A stretch of 64,000 nucleotides of DNA from positions 124,001-188,000 of the forward strand of contig NW_026252105.1 in assembly GCF_025399195.1 (NCBI RefSeq). The letters run 5' to 3'. The stretch comes from Umbelopsis ramanniana AG (taxonomy: Eukaryota > Mucoromycota > Umbelopsidomycetes > Umbelopsidales > Umbelopsidaceae). Both the position numbers and the translations under genes were made by a program. Shown here in pieces: positions 33,457 through 45,793 of the stretch (position 1 is its first letter; every line of letters begins with the position of its first letter). A model generated the notes under the pieces. The model did not search any database. It worked only from the letters and a program-made list of their open reading frames with translations, and was not told the origin of the DNA.

Positions 33457-34870
33457 ATGGCTCTTCAACTCTACGTTTGGGGTCCGGCTCTAGACGTTCC
33501 CTCTATCGATCCTTCCTGTGTAGCAGTGGAAGCATATTTACGAGCAACCAATGCCAATTTTACGGTTGTCTACGCCAATGACCCACAGCTTAGCCCAACT
33601 GGTAGCCGCACACAATTCTGACTTGCGCTTGCCAACAACTTTTACTTACACCCCATTTCCCAGGACAACTGCCGCTTTTAAAAGACGGCCCAGTATGGGT
33701 TGCTGGAGCAAGCCGAATTCTTTCACACCTCTCAAAGAAGGGTCATGACGGCAATGCATCACTCTCTGCTGAACAAGTCGCAGATTCGCTGGCGTAAGTA
33801 TCTCGGCAGCTCTTACTTATCTATGCACACGTTTATAACCCAAACTTTTTCTGTAGGTATATTTCACTGATAGAAGAGAAATTATATGACTGCATGGTAG
33901 GTGTAGGCTAAGAAAGCCACCTCAAATGTGCATCAACAATGTAGTAACCAGGGTTTATGCAACAGCTATTCACTTGGTACGCTGATCAAACCAACTTCGT
34001 CAAGACTATACGCCCCACCTATGCGAAATTATTACCTTTTCCAACCCGTTATTTTGTACCTATTCGATTACGAAACAACGCGAAGGCAAGGTTAGAAAAA
34101 TATGAGGTCGAGATCAAAGACGATGACGATAGTCCATTGGCTACTTCAGAAACCGACGACCTTAAGAAGCTTATGGAAACCGGTTGGCATCATGTAAGTA
34201 TCATATTTCATTAGTTATTGGAGAAAAGGCATCTAATCATATTTTTGATTTAGATGTACACCCTTGCTCGCGACACCTACAAAGTTTTGGATGCTAAGTT
34301 AGGAGAAAAGGATTACTTTTTTGGCGACGAGTAAGTTTCAATGACACTTATTTCATTGTACGTTTTTGCTGTACTCTTAACATAACCCATCTTGATAGAC
34401 CGTCAACTCTCGATTGTTTGGCATTCGGATATTTGTCACTTCACATGTATCCTATGCTCCCACATCACCGTCTTCGCATCATTCTGACTACGGAATATCC
34501 ACGCCTTTCATTGTTCTGTGATCGCTTCAAGAAGGCATATTTTGCTGAGCCACTCCCTCAATCTGAATCCGCTTCGGAAATACCTACTCTATGGAAAAGC
34601 TTTACCAACAGTCCCGTAGAGTTCTTTTCTTCTATTAAGTCTAATATCATTGGTCAATCAGGAGAGGAGAAGAAGGAGGAAAAGAAGAGTGACGCTCAAT
34701 TAGACTTTGAACGCAAGCGGATATGGTCCATTGCCGGTGCAGTAACTCTATTCCTTGGATATATCATAATGAATGGCATTGTGTCGATTGAAGTAGGAGA
34801 TGATAGTGGAGACTATGAAGAAGGTGAATACTACGAACAAGAGGAAGAAGACTTCGGCGACGATGAATAA
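33457..34870 (+). CDS. Metaxin/Sam37-like mitochondrial outer-membrane protein
   Basis: Exons 33457-33601, 33664-33793, 33857-33896, 33966-34193, 34254-34330, 34399-34870 give 363 residues. Metaxin/Sam37 is part of the SAM complex that inserts beta-barrel proteins. N-terminal LQLYVWGPALDVPSIDPSC is the metaxin thioredoxin-like start; YISLIEEKLYDCMLFTWYAD, then LPFPTRYFVPIRLR, align with animal metaxin-1; the GST-C-like part ends with LDCLAFGYLSLHMYP. A hydrophobic anchor (SIAGAVTLFLGYIIMNGIV) near residue 330 is followed by a very acidic 28-residue tail. The acceptor at 33965 was preferred over one at 33955 because it restores family spacing. AATAAA at 34887-34892. Confidence 0.88.
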
Positions 34871-35017
34871 TATGTCAAAAAATTAAAATAAAGTTGTTTC
34901 CTCTCTCACCACCCAAGTGCGGGCTTTCAATGAGCATCTGTGACCTGGCATAATGAACTCAGCTCTTTTATGTCTGCGCCGATATCTTTGAACATTACTC
35001 ACGATTTGTACTAAATA

Positions 35018-36054
35018 ATGGCGAGTGAACAAGGAGCATTGCTCTTACGAAGACAATTGAGAGGTACTTATGCCTTCCTATACCCAGGATTCATGATCAC
35101 CACTACACTTATTCACTTACCGAACACGTAACTTCTGCTGCAATTCACATTGTCTATCAAACCTGGTAAATCTTGCCCCCCTAATTAGACTTAACAAAGA
35201 ATCCAGTCGAAGGCTTTTCTGCCGGACTCATTAGCGACAATAACATATATGAGGTATGGACCCATTGAAACTATTTGTGCCTTGTCGTTCCGGAAATTCA
35301 TACCTCGTTTGCATCGTCTAGTGGGAGGTACTGGTTATCGGAACCCCAGATACCATATAGTAAGTAAAGCAAGAATAATGTATAACCCTGTTTGACATGC
35401 CATTGATTGTTTGCTTATTCGGTTTATAGCGAAGGCGGCTTTTTCAAGGCACATCTCATTTTTCCATCGGTAAGGATCATCACCCGTCGTTGTATTGGTA
35501 ATCAAACATTGCAACTCATACCAAAATGAACATAGACATATCCAATGATGCCCCCAACTATGAAGTTTGTAAGCGACATGTACCATCCTAATGGTATGTA
35601 TAAATCAATTCGAAGCATCACTTTATCTACACCATACCAACCTTGATCCAATTCACCCCTCAACTAGTCTATCCTGATGGGACTGTCTGCATATCCATAT
35701 TGGTAAGACGTTCAGTGCTTACTCATCGCGGTACTCTGGAAACTCGATGCTAACATTTTATAACAGCATCCTCCTGGCGATGACAAGTATGGCTATGAGA
35801 AAGCTAGCGAACGCTGGTCACCAGTGCATACCGTTGAAACCATATTAATATCTGTGATATCCATGCTGTCGAGCCCAAATGACGAATCTCCTGCCAACAT
35901 CGAGGCCGCTGTAAGAACCATCTTAATCTCTGGATATATAAGTATACTTCACCCTAATGCATGCGTTGTTTTACAGAAAGAGTGGCGTGAGGATTACCCC
36001 ACTTTCAAAAAGAAAGTGCAGAGGATCGTGCGACGATCGGCCGACATGCTGTAG
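35018..36054 (+). CDS. Ubiquitin-conjugating enzyme E2, UBE2G/Ubc7 type
   Basis: Exons 35018-35063, 35189-35253, 35322-35359, 35430-35469, 35536-35593, 35668-35702, 35767-35910, 35977-36054 give 167 residues, exactly the size of Ubc7/UBE2G. Seen: [43 protein letters not shown] motif and catalytic Cys in [15 protein letters not shown], then the acidic insertion [20 protein letters not shown] that marks the UBE2G/Cdc34 group and favours Lys48 chains. In yeast Ubc7 acts in ER-associated degradation; that role is inferred. Eight small exons, several under 50 bases. Confidence 0.95.
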
Positions 36055-36897
36055 TGACTGGATCAATTTAACCGAAGAAGATATATCTTGTTCATTGTTA
36101 TAATAGCTTTGTAAATGTCAGTGTAGATGTATTGGAAGTAATGCTGATTTAAAGGTCTTTTTTACGTTGGGATTACCAGTCTCACACCGTGCAGAACCCA
36201 AACATTGAGCTCTGAAATTTTGTTGTTCGTCCTGCAATACCACCATATTGCCATAATGGATAGTCAAGGTCAATTAAAAAGATGTTTCAATGAAAACTTG
36301 TCTCCATATTGTCTAATTTCTCATTGCTTAACTTTGCCTATTATGTTCTCCTAGCCTCGTTTTAACCTACAAACGGGCTTGCTGCTCCTTATAGGATCAC
36401 TTCCAATTCTTTCGACAGCAAAGTAACTTTTTGAAATGTAGTCGGTTGAAATTTTTTTTAAATCAAGTATAAATATGAATACGTAGATAGTATGGCGAAC
36501 TTATAACAAAGGGGTTTTTGCAATATGACAATGTCCAGGAGTACTTCTCCATTATTCGATCAAATGTTACTGCGCTGGAAAACTCCGCTTTACATACTTA
36601 AAAATAACGTTTGCTCATGGCGTGACGTAGGGCCGTTGAACGGAAGAAGGTCTTCCACAGAAGCCATTTCAGCAGCCGACAGTGTTGTTCCGTTGTTCTC
36701 GCATTGCAGACTCGCTGGTACAAACGTGGTAGGTACTCCCTGCATGGACTTCAGACCATATCTGAAGAATAGAAAGATTTTCAATAGCCTCGTCAATTAC
36801 TTGCTCTACTTTCCATTGTCAGCCTTAAAACGCGATACTAACACTCGCCCCCTCTGAAACAACAGTTGACATCAGCATCCTGAACTGAAAGAGCAAC
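36055..36897. other. Intergenic: E2 3' end and SIN3 promoter
   Basis: About 840 bases. Two overlapping ORFs on opposite strands (36525-36857 plus, 36590-36796 minus) show no family resemblance or splice context. No RNA gene seen. Confidence 0.45.
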
Positions 36898-39800
36898 ATG
36901 TCTACAAATAATGCGCCTCCACAGCCAACCACTCAAGCAGGCTCTCCTGTTGAAAGGTAAATAATTGTATCTTTACGTGCTTACAGACCTCTATCGATAA
37001 TGTTTTGTGCTCACTCTTTTTATTTAACAGTGCGGTGACTGCTGGACATCAGATGGAATCTGTGTCAGACGCGAATCCCAATTCAATTCCATCAACCACA
37101 TCGCCGTCTCATGCTGATATACAAGAAGAAATTAAGGAAGATAAGACACCTGCAGTCGAAGCTCAGGCGTTACCTGAAAGCGAACGGCAAGAATCAGTAC
37201 CTGCTTCTAATGACTTGGCTAATGGCAGTCATCACACGGAATCAACAGAAGTCGAACCACAGGTACCAGATTCCGGAAACTTGCCATCAATAGATCCTCC
37301 TTCAGAATCTTCCCCTATGACTGAAGACGTGAACGAAGATAATGATGGAGGAGCTCAGCCTATGGATACTGATCCGCAGGTACCAGTAGAGGAAGTACAT
37401 AGCCATCCATATACACCCACACAAGACGCTGCACCATGGCAACCAAAGCAAGAAGAAATTCCGGAAGTATTACCCCAGGACACAACTGCGGCGAAATCAT
37501 CAATTCAGACATCGGAACAAAGTTCGTCTTCTCAGTCAAGTGGGACTTACCGACCTTTGAATGTTAGGGATGCGTTGACTTACCTTGATCAAGTCAAGGT
37601 CCAGTTTTCAGATCAACCCGACGTCTACAATAAGTTCCTGGATATCATGAAAGATTTCAAAAGTCAAGCGTAAGTGTCATGAAATTCCCACACCCATTTT
37701 AGCATCACCGACAACTAATTCATATATTAAGCATCGATACTCCCGGGGTTATTGAGCGGGTTTCTACTTTATTCCGTGGTCACCCAACCTTAATTTCTGG
37801 CTTTAACACATTTTTGCCACCTGGATACCGAATCGAGTGCTCTTTGGATATCAATGATCAAGACGTGATTAAAGTCACCACTCCCACTGGTACGACAACG
37901 ACAAAAGGTGGAGCATTGCTTCAGCTGAGCCGCGAAGGACAAACCTCTAATGGATCACCATCATACTATGGTAACACGTACGAACCTGCTACTCACCCTA
38001 CCTCCATCGCACATCATGGCATGCCGCAATACCACGAAGAAGCCGGACCACATCCCGGACCTGGCCAACAAGATCAGCTTCCTCCCGACAATCGACGAGC
38101 ACCAGTCGAATTTAATCATGCAATTAATTATGTCAACAAGATCAAAAACAGGTTTGGAAATGATCCTGATACCTACAAGCAATTTTTGGAAATACTTCAA
38201 ACATACCAAAAAGAGCAAAAGCCTATACAAGAGGTAAGACAGAATGCTTGATTGATATGCAAACAAAGGTTGTTTCAATTAGAACTAACATTGGTGGTGG
38301 TGTCTTCTCTCAGGTGTATGCTCAGGTTCAAATCCTATTCAAGGATGCCACTGATCTACTTTCCGAATTTAAGCAGTTCCTACCTGAAGTCACCGGTCAA
38401 CCGGCATCCTCCTTCTTCTTTGATGACACTGCGTCTGTACGAGGAGGAAAGAAAGGTGTATTGATTGGTAGGAAGAAGAGAAATACGTTGGAAAATGGTG
38501 CGGATGTGGCAAAGGTATGTGTTGAAAAACGGTGTGTGATTGTTGCCATTTACCTGAATGACGACTGATTTTTCTGGTCATACAGGGCGTAAAGCGATCA
38601 AAGCAGCATCATAAGACTGACTACAGCGAAATTTCTTCCGCCCGCGACGAGTCTTTTGGAATAATTGAGCCCAAACAGCCATCCATGTCTGCGCAAGAAA
38701 CCGAATTCTTTGAAAGAGTCAAAAAGCACATCAACAATAAGTCCACTTACAATGAGTTCTTGAAAGTCCTCAATTTATTTAGCCAGCAAATTGTGGATCA
38801 AAACACACTAGTGGAACGAGTGCAATCGTTTATTGGAAACGACAAGAAGCTCTTCAAATGGTTTAAAGATTTTGTTGGTTATAACGGAAAGGATGAAATA
38901 GTTGAGAATATCCCCGCAACGGCATCCAAGCCAGATTATGTGCAAAGCAAGTCCTATGGCCAAAGCTACCGACTGATACCCAACTCTGTAAGTGTCATGT
39001 CCAGATCAAATTACCAATTTCTCATCAGCTGACTTATGAAATGATTAGCTTCAAAATGAGGCGTGCTCAGGCAGAGATGCTTTATGTCGGGAAGTACTCA
39101 ATGATGAATTTGTGTCGCATCCCACATGGTCTAGCGAGGATAGCGGATTTGTTTCATCCAAGAAAAACCAATACGAAGAAGCTCTCCATCGTTGTGAAGA
39201 AGAAAGGTTCGTACCATAATCACATATTAACTTGTAATATGATACGAACAAAGTAAGGCTAACATATTGGTGTTCTAGGTACGACTATGACCTCAACATC
39301 GAAGCAAACTTGAACACTATAGCACTGCTGGATCCCATTGCAAAGAAAATATCCATCATGGCAAACGAAGAAAAAGCCGAGTTTAAACTGCCGCTTGGCC
39401 TCGGAGGACCTTCAAAGACCATATACCAACGAATCATAAAAAAGATATATGGTCATGAGCGTGGCTTGGAGATCATAGAGCTTTTGCATGAGAATCCAGC
39501 ACAAGTGGTACCAATTGTGCTGAAGAGATTACGACAAAAGGATGAAGAGTGGAAACGAGCTCAGGTATGTCTGGAATTTGAAGTCGTATATGCATATTGA
39601 ACAAGCTTACAACGTATTGTTTGCTCACACCTGTCTTCCTTTTTTCCGCTAATAGCGTGAGTGGAACAAGATTTGGCGAGAAGTCGATGCCAAAAATTAT
39701 TATAAAGCATTAGACTACCTTGGTATCAACTTCAAGGCGCTTGACCGAAAATCGATCACTTCTAAAGCTTTGATTACTGAGGCCGAAACATTGAAGCGCG

Positions 39801-41749
39801 AGCAATCTGAAAAAATGTTACGAAGCAAGTCCATACCCTCGATTAAGCCCTCTGGCCTATTCCATCACCAGTTTCGATACAATTTCCCCGATAAGGCTCT
39901 ATTCTCAGATGTGACCCGCCTCATCTTTTCATATTTGGACCGACAAACTGGTATATCCAACAGCGATTGCAACAAGATCCGAGAGTTCTCCACTTCATTT
40001 GTTTCTCACTTTTTCGATGTGGAGAATGTCAATCCTGATTTGAACAAAAAGGCTATGGTCGAAGATGAGGATGAAGCCATGGCTGATGAAAAGGATTCTC
40101 AGTCTGTTATATCGGACGATTCTGATGCATCCACGACTGGCAGAGGCTCAGCTCGCCGGCGGCAAAACTATAACCGCAAATCGAACAGTAAGGGTCTTTT
40201 GAAAGATGCAACCAGGCGAAGGAGACATGCTGGACGAACGCAATCCCCTGAAACTACCGAAAAGGAGGCTACAGAAGATGAGGCGGATGTTAAGGCTGAG
40301 GATGAGGAAGAAGAGGAAGAAGAAGACTCCACTGACGTTCAAATGGAGGAGGCTCAAGTAGCTCCAACAGAACCGGTTGAAAAAGCCAAGAGCGAACCTC
40401 AGGCTGATCCAGTACCAAATGCGCAGGAGGAAACTTCTGAAGATCAAGTATTGAATGCAGCCGCAGCAGCTACAGCTCCAGTTGTTGAGCAGCTCAAAGT
40501 TCTAAGTATATTTGGAAACAATCCATTTTATTGCTTCTTAAGATTATACCAGGTGAGTGAGATGTACTTTTTAGTTTCATGGCCTACATAGACACCCTGT
40601 TTCTGACTCTTTGTGTCATTAGTTGGCTTATCAACGCCTTGGCAGCATGAAAAAAATCGACGCCGAGTTCAAAGCGGACCCTGAGAAAGCTAAGAAGGAG
40701 AATAGAGCGGCCATTGAACTGGGTGTGTCTAGTGCTCGCCTCGAATGTAAGGAAACATGGAAAAAAGAATCCGTTCTGTGTAAAATGTATGAACCTAACG
40801 CCATTGGCTTGCAGCAATTGATTTGGATTTCTCTCAAGGCTACTACGAAACGCTTTTGGATTTAATTGACAAGTTCTTCGAAGGCGATGTTGATCAGCAG
40901 TCATTTGAAGAATGCTCACGCCACATCTTTGGAACCAAAGCTTATCTTGTTTTCACCATCGACAAACTTGTACACATCCTTGCAAAGCAAATTCATACCC
41001 TTGTAACCGATGAAATTTCCACCGCGTTGTTGTCTGGTGATCGCCTTTTTGATTTGGCCACCACCAAGTCTGTGTATGATTACAATAAGTATGCAGAAGA
41101 GCTTGTTGGCAAAGACGAGAATATCTATCAAGCAAACTTTGTAAGTATATAATTGGGGGTATATGAATTACTTTACTGGATCTAGATACTAAATCAGAGT
41201 ATTTAGGACGCCAACAAGCGAATTTTGACCATCCAGCTGCTGGGTAAAGATGATATGAACGATGACACCAATGCAGAAGATCGTTATGAAAGCTATGTCG
41301 CTAGTTACATGGATTGGATCAAAGACACCGAAGGCGTTGATTACAATAAGCTACGACAACCATATTTGAAAAGGTATAGGTCATAAAGGTGTCTCTTGCT
41401 ATTTGGTTTATTATATGCTAATTATCTCGCATGGACTAGGAACGTGCGTCCAAACGTCAAACTTGAACAACTTAGCAAAGCCTTTGTTCAATCTGGCATG
41501 CAGTACAAGATTTGTCGCAATACATACCATATGTTCTATATCATTGGCTCAGAGGATGTATTTGTAAGACCACACAAGACGTCTCAAAAGACTGACAGCA
41601 TAAAACGCACTGAAAAGTTCCAAGCATGGTTAGAATCGCCCATGGGCTGGGCCCGTGATCTAAGCGACGATGATAAGGCATCAAAACAAGCTGAAGCTGA
41701 AGCCTTGTTCAAAAGTAGTGACGAGCAGACAGAAGAAGCTGGAAAATGA
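36898..41749 (+). CDS. SIN3: SIN3 transcriptional corepressor scaffold
   Basis: Exons 36898-36956, 37031-37669, 37732-38233, 38314-38514, 38586-38987, 39049-39206, 39279-39564, 39656-40552, 40623-40746, 40815-41140, 41207-41373, 41440-41749 give 1356 residues. SIN3 scaffolds the Rpd3-type histone deacetylase complex. Three paired amphipathic helix domains are visible: PAH1 about 192-262 ([15 protein letters not shown]), PAH2 about 359-430 ([15 protein letters not shown]) and PAH3 about 505-570 ([19 protein letters not shown]). The HDAC-interaction domain starts near 590 with [12 protein letters not shown] and includes [19 protein letters not shown]. The C-terminal Sin3 domain holds [15 protein letters not shown]. 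An acidic, Ser-rich linker (about 800-930) and a disordered N-terminus flank these. Confidence 0.96.
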
Positions 41750-42004
41750 AAAAATTAAAACAACCTCAATCCAGATGTAATTATCAACAGAGCCTTCCTG
41801 TTTCCGCTCAATCAATATGGAAAATAAAAGAGGAAAATTGCGATGCGCTTTATATTGCAAATAGGAATTGTGTGAGATCTATAGCATTTTACAAACAAGA
41901 TACCGGGTGAATGTAAAAAACAGTGGAATGAAGGGATAAGGTAGTATATGGGAAGAGAGAACAATTAAGAAGGTTGTGCGACATCCGCGATGTTCTGTGA
42001 ATAT

Positions 42005-42957
42005 TTACAAGATTCCCCACAGATCCTCAACAGCGCAAGCTATTTTACCACATGCAACCGAAGCCGACAATGAGTATTCAGAAACACCAATCTTCTCGTC
42101 TACATAGCTGTCGGCAAAATCATCTGTGCCGTGAGCCATAGCACCTACTGCCACAACAATGCTTTGATCTTCTGGGATTTTTGGAAGGTATTCTGAAAGT
42201 CGAACTGTGGGTGCATCCCATGAAAGTGAGATCTTATGAGCGTTTGTAGGCAAATGATCGGTAATTGGGTTCTTGATCACACGCAAAAGCTTTTCAGTGC
42301 CATTGACACTTCGAATGCTCAACTTGTGCAGCAATTGAACTGGTGAAAAACAATACCTATATATTAATTCCCATTGCATTCACTTGCTATTTTGCATATG
42401 TTGAACGTAAACTTACCCATCAGTCCAGAAAAACGCTTGAATGTTCTGGGTATTCTGATATGCGGGTTGACTTCAATAAGAACCTTCTTCTGCGTATGGA
42501 TATAAACCTGCAACAGGCCTGCCTTGTTCAACGGACTGTCGAGAAGGGTCAACAAGCACTATTCAAGAGCAAAATCAGTATCATGCTTTACCGCTCGTTG
42601 CACTCAGCAATAACTGCTTACCTGGTGAGTAATATCAGGTCGAGCCTCGTACGTTTCACGGCCATTCTTCTTCAAAATGTTAACGTGATCATCAGCATTC
42701 AAAAGCTGGAAGCGAGCGTCTTTGTCTTTTCCAACTTTGAAAGCTTCGAGGGTAGCCTGTTCAAGCACTACTATGAGGCGGCGGCTGTTCTCTTTCTGAG
42801 TCATGGTCTTTGGCACTTTGGGAGCCTGGGGTACCAAACTAGCGTCGACATTTCGAGTCTGACCAACCTTGATACGGCTGTTCTGATACTGAGTTGGCTG
42901 CTCAGAATCGCTGTTGCTCTCGTCTTCTCTTGATCGTTTGTTCGATGTGCCGTTCAT
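42005..42957 (-). CDS. EMG1: EMG1/NEP1 rRNA pseudouridine methyltransferase
   Basis: Exons 42957-42622, 42558-42417, 42339-42005 give 270 residues. Emg1/Nep1 is a SPOUT-fold SAM enzyme that N1-methylates a pseudouridine in 18S rRNA and is needed for 40S assembly. Near-identity to yeast Nep1 in [59 protein letters not shown], and [19 protein letters not shown], with the SAM-pocket [13 protein letters not shown] at the end. The N-terminal 50 residues are variable and charged, as usual. Its ATG sits in the palindrome CATG, so an ATG on the opposite strand overlaps it. Confidence 0.96.
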
Positions 42958-43120
42958 GACTAGTAGCGAATCTAAATCCAATTTGATCTCGACTCCCGAA
43001 AAAAAAAAAAAAAGGTTGGAGACAAAAATTGCAAGTCACAATTCGGATGAATTTGCTAGTTCAGAAAAAAGTTCCAATTTCGACATCTCACTCGAGAAAG
43101 AGGATGTCCATTACGATTTA

Positions 43121-43780
43121 ATGTTTGGACAGGCAACATTGGACAGCCTTCCTCATGAAATTCTAACATGCATATTTATTTTGTCAGCAAATAATGATTT
43201 ACCCTTGGTATCAAGAAAACTGTATGTAAACTTAAGCCGCTCCTCTATCGGGACCAAAGTGGACTGGTTGCTGGAGAAGTACAACAATAACCCAATTGAA
43301 GCCGCTATACAAGGACCCAGATTTCGATTTTTTAATCAGGCTACTCTGGAAAGGCTTGACAAAGTCAACGGCTCAGAAATTGCCATGAAAGGTCGGCGCA
43401 TACCAAGTGTTTTATTCGCACAACAAACCTTGCCAGACGACTCCTACCAACTTATCGAGGAACTCCTAAAGAGAGGCTGCTCAAGTACTTTGCCAGATGG
43501 CTTTCCGATTGTAAAATCGTGCCAACTCGGGCACCTCAAATTAGTCAAGCTACTTATTACACACGGCGCCGATCCTTATGCTCGCAAATGCCTTGCTCTC
43601 CGAAGTGCAGCTGTACGAGAGAACTACACTATGATAGAATACCTCCTAGATGACTTGAAGATGACACCAGATACCCTAACGCTCAAGGAGTGTGTGAAGA
43701 GAGGAAAGATGAGGGTTGCCGATATATTAATGGCCCATGGCGCTGTTCCTGACATGGAAACGCTCAACAGCATGGGCTAA
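43121..43780 (+). CDS. Ankyrin-repeat protein with F-box-like start
   Basis: Single exon, 219 residues from the ATG at 43121. The start LDSLPHEILTCIFILSANND resembles an F-box (Leu-Pro-x-Glu-Ile-Leu), followed by ankyrin-like repeats, e.g. GHLKLVKLLITHGADPYARK, NYTMIEYLLDDL and RVADILMAHGAVPDME. An F-box would tie it to an SCF ubiquitin ligase, but the box is short and weak. The same frame is open upstream to an ATG at 42956 (55 more residues), which overlaps the EMG1 start codon and crosses a 15-base poly-A run at about 43000; because EMG1 needs a promoter there, I prefer 43121. Orthologue unknown. Confidence 0.6.
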   Translation: MFGQATLDSLPHEILTCIFILSANNDLPLVSRKLYVNLSRSSIGTKVDWLLEKYNNNPIEAAIQGPRFRFFNQATLERLDKVNGSEIAMKGRRIPSVLFAQQTLPDDSYQLIEELLKRGCSSTLPDGFPIVKSCQLGHLKLVKLLITHGADPYARKCLALRSAAVRENYTMIEYLLDDLKMTPDTLTLKECVKRGKMRVADILMAHGAVPDMETLNSMG

Positions 43781-43862
43781 CGAACTGCGTTTGAACTTGT
43801 CGAAAATTTAACAACTTACAGCTTGAATAGCCATTTTTTCTTATTTATTGCATTTCGTACTC

Positions 43863-45639
43863 ATGCTTAATAAACTCATGCAGAGATCTATACTCTGCAA
43901 TGTACAGACGACAACACGTATACGTTGCCAAAGTTGGCTCTCTTATGCACGCTACTACAATACTACTGGTCTAAGAGAAAGTACACAACTGCCTACCAAG
44001 CTCGACGTCCAGCTTAAACGGAAGGAGTTAACCTTTGGTGACCATTGATTCCAACCATTTGCAAATTCTTATGAAATGGCGAAATGCTAACATAAAATAT
44101 TAGATTCTGGAAACACGTTTGTACCAGTATTGACTAAAACTAGAGATATATCAAGGATATTACAATTGCCGGGTGATCCACATGGGTACGATAACCGCGA
44201 TATTTAGAATTTGATTAAGAAAGATGCTAACAGCTAATTTAATGAGTAGCGGTAACTTTCTGCTCTCGTGGCGTCAGCGGCCTAGAACAGTGTTGATTAT
44301 AAAGAAGCCAAACGACAGCAAGACAGAAGCGGCACTTGTGGATGTTGCAAGGTATGGACGGCCATTGAAATGAAAAATCAGATTATCTGTATCAGACGCG
44401 GGATGGCAATTGACCACACACTGTACAGCTGGCTACATGAGGAATACCCAGACCTCAACATTGTAGTAGAGTCAGCGGTTGCAGAGCATTTCCGAGAGAA
44501 GCTTCCTTTCGTGTTTGTCATACCCAACGGTAAGTTTGACATATTTGTGCATCGACTAAGATATGCATTGACGAAATCCTTTGCATTTCTATGGTCGTAG
44601 ATCATAAAGCTGAATATTCGAGAGTGGTGGACTTTGCTATCACATTGGGAGGCGATGGCACCATGCTTCATGTATCTTCACTGTTTCCAAAGGCTGCCCC
44701 TCCGGTGCTATCTTTTTCAATGGGAACGCTGGGATTCTTAATGCCTTTCGGTATGTTATGTCATATCAGACAATGAAAGCGGGCAAATAATAATGTTATC
44801 TAACGCTGAATGGAAAGACATCCGAAACTACAGATCCGTTTTATCTGAGGTTGTGGAAAACAAAAATGATTTATCTTTGCTGCTGCGAATGCGATTGTTT
44901 TGTTCCTTGCACCTTCCGAATGGAGAACGACTTGTTCGCGACGGAGTCGAAATATGTAAGAAGACATTGAATGGATGATCAGGAATTAAAATCCTATATG
45001 TGACACATTATGTTTGACTTAGGTGATAGGCAAGTCATGAACGAACTAACTCTGCATAGGGGCAGATCACCTCACCTGACGGCGATAGAGTGTTTCGTGG
45101 ACGGTCAGTATTTGACTGATGCCATAGCGGACGGCCTGATCATATCAACCCCAACTGGGTCCACAGCGTATTCTCTATCCGCTGGTGGCCCCATTGTTCA
45201 TCCAGCCGTAGATACGCTTGTTATTACCCCTATTTGTCCACGGTCGTTATCATTTCGAACTGTATTACTGCCAACAAGCTCCAGAGTTCAATTAAAGGTG
45301 AGCCTTTTAACTTCGTTAACGATGTGCTTGCACACTCTGTGAAGACTTATATTAACAAAACAATTATATAGATTGGTGAAAGTAGCAAAAGCCCAGTGGA
45401 GGTATCTATGGATGGACGAGAGATTTATATGCTGGAAAGAGGGGAATATCTCCAGGTAATCACATTAACAATGCCATTATCCTCGTTACTCTGTGGATAC
45501 TCAACATTTGCGTTAGGTTCGCATGTCAAAATACCCCATGCCTTGCATCAACCGGGTCAACGAAGGTGTTGATTGGGTAAAGGATATCAATGACCTTCTT
45601 AAATGGAACCAGAACTTTGAGCAAAAACAGTTAAATTGA
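43863..45639 (+). CDS. NAD kinase, probably mitochondrial
   Basis: Exons 43863-44037, 44104-44185, 44250-44351, 44429-44529, 44601-44750, 44770-44955, 45023-45297, 45372-45455, 45517-45639 give 425 residues. It phosphorylates NAD(H) to NADP(H). Seen: ITLGGDGTMLHVS near 170 (the GGDGT motif), FSMGTLGFLMPF, VMNELTLHRGRSPHL, the second signature STPTGSTAYSLSAGGPIVHP, and SMDGREIY. The first 60 residues are Arg/Gln/Ser/Tyr-rich and acid-poor (LMQRSILCNVQTTTRIRCQS), so I infer a mitochondrial form like yeast Pos5. The intron before exon 6 is only 19 bases as modelled (44751-44769), which is too short to trust: the real junction there probably differs although frame and homology hold on both sides. 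Confidence 0.88.
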
Positions 45640-45793
45640 TCATTTGGAAGATATATCAAAAGTCCAAGCTGGTCTTGAGTCTATCTCATTAAAAGTACAC
45701 ATGCATAAAATCAGACGAAGAAAAGTGTAGATCTCATTATTATTTTTTACAGTGGGGAATGGTTTACAATGCTAATATGCTGAAATATCACAC

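Noticed and set aside
36525-36857. 110-codon ORF upstream of SIN3, with a minus-strand ORF inside it
   Set aside because: No motif, no splice context, and an opposite-strand ORF of similar quality; treated as spacer.
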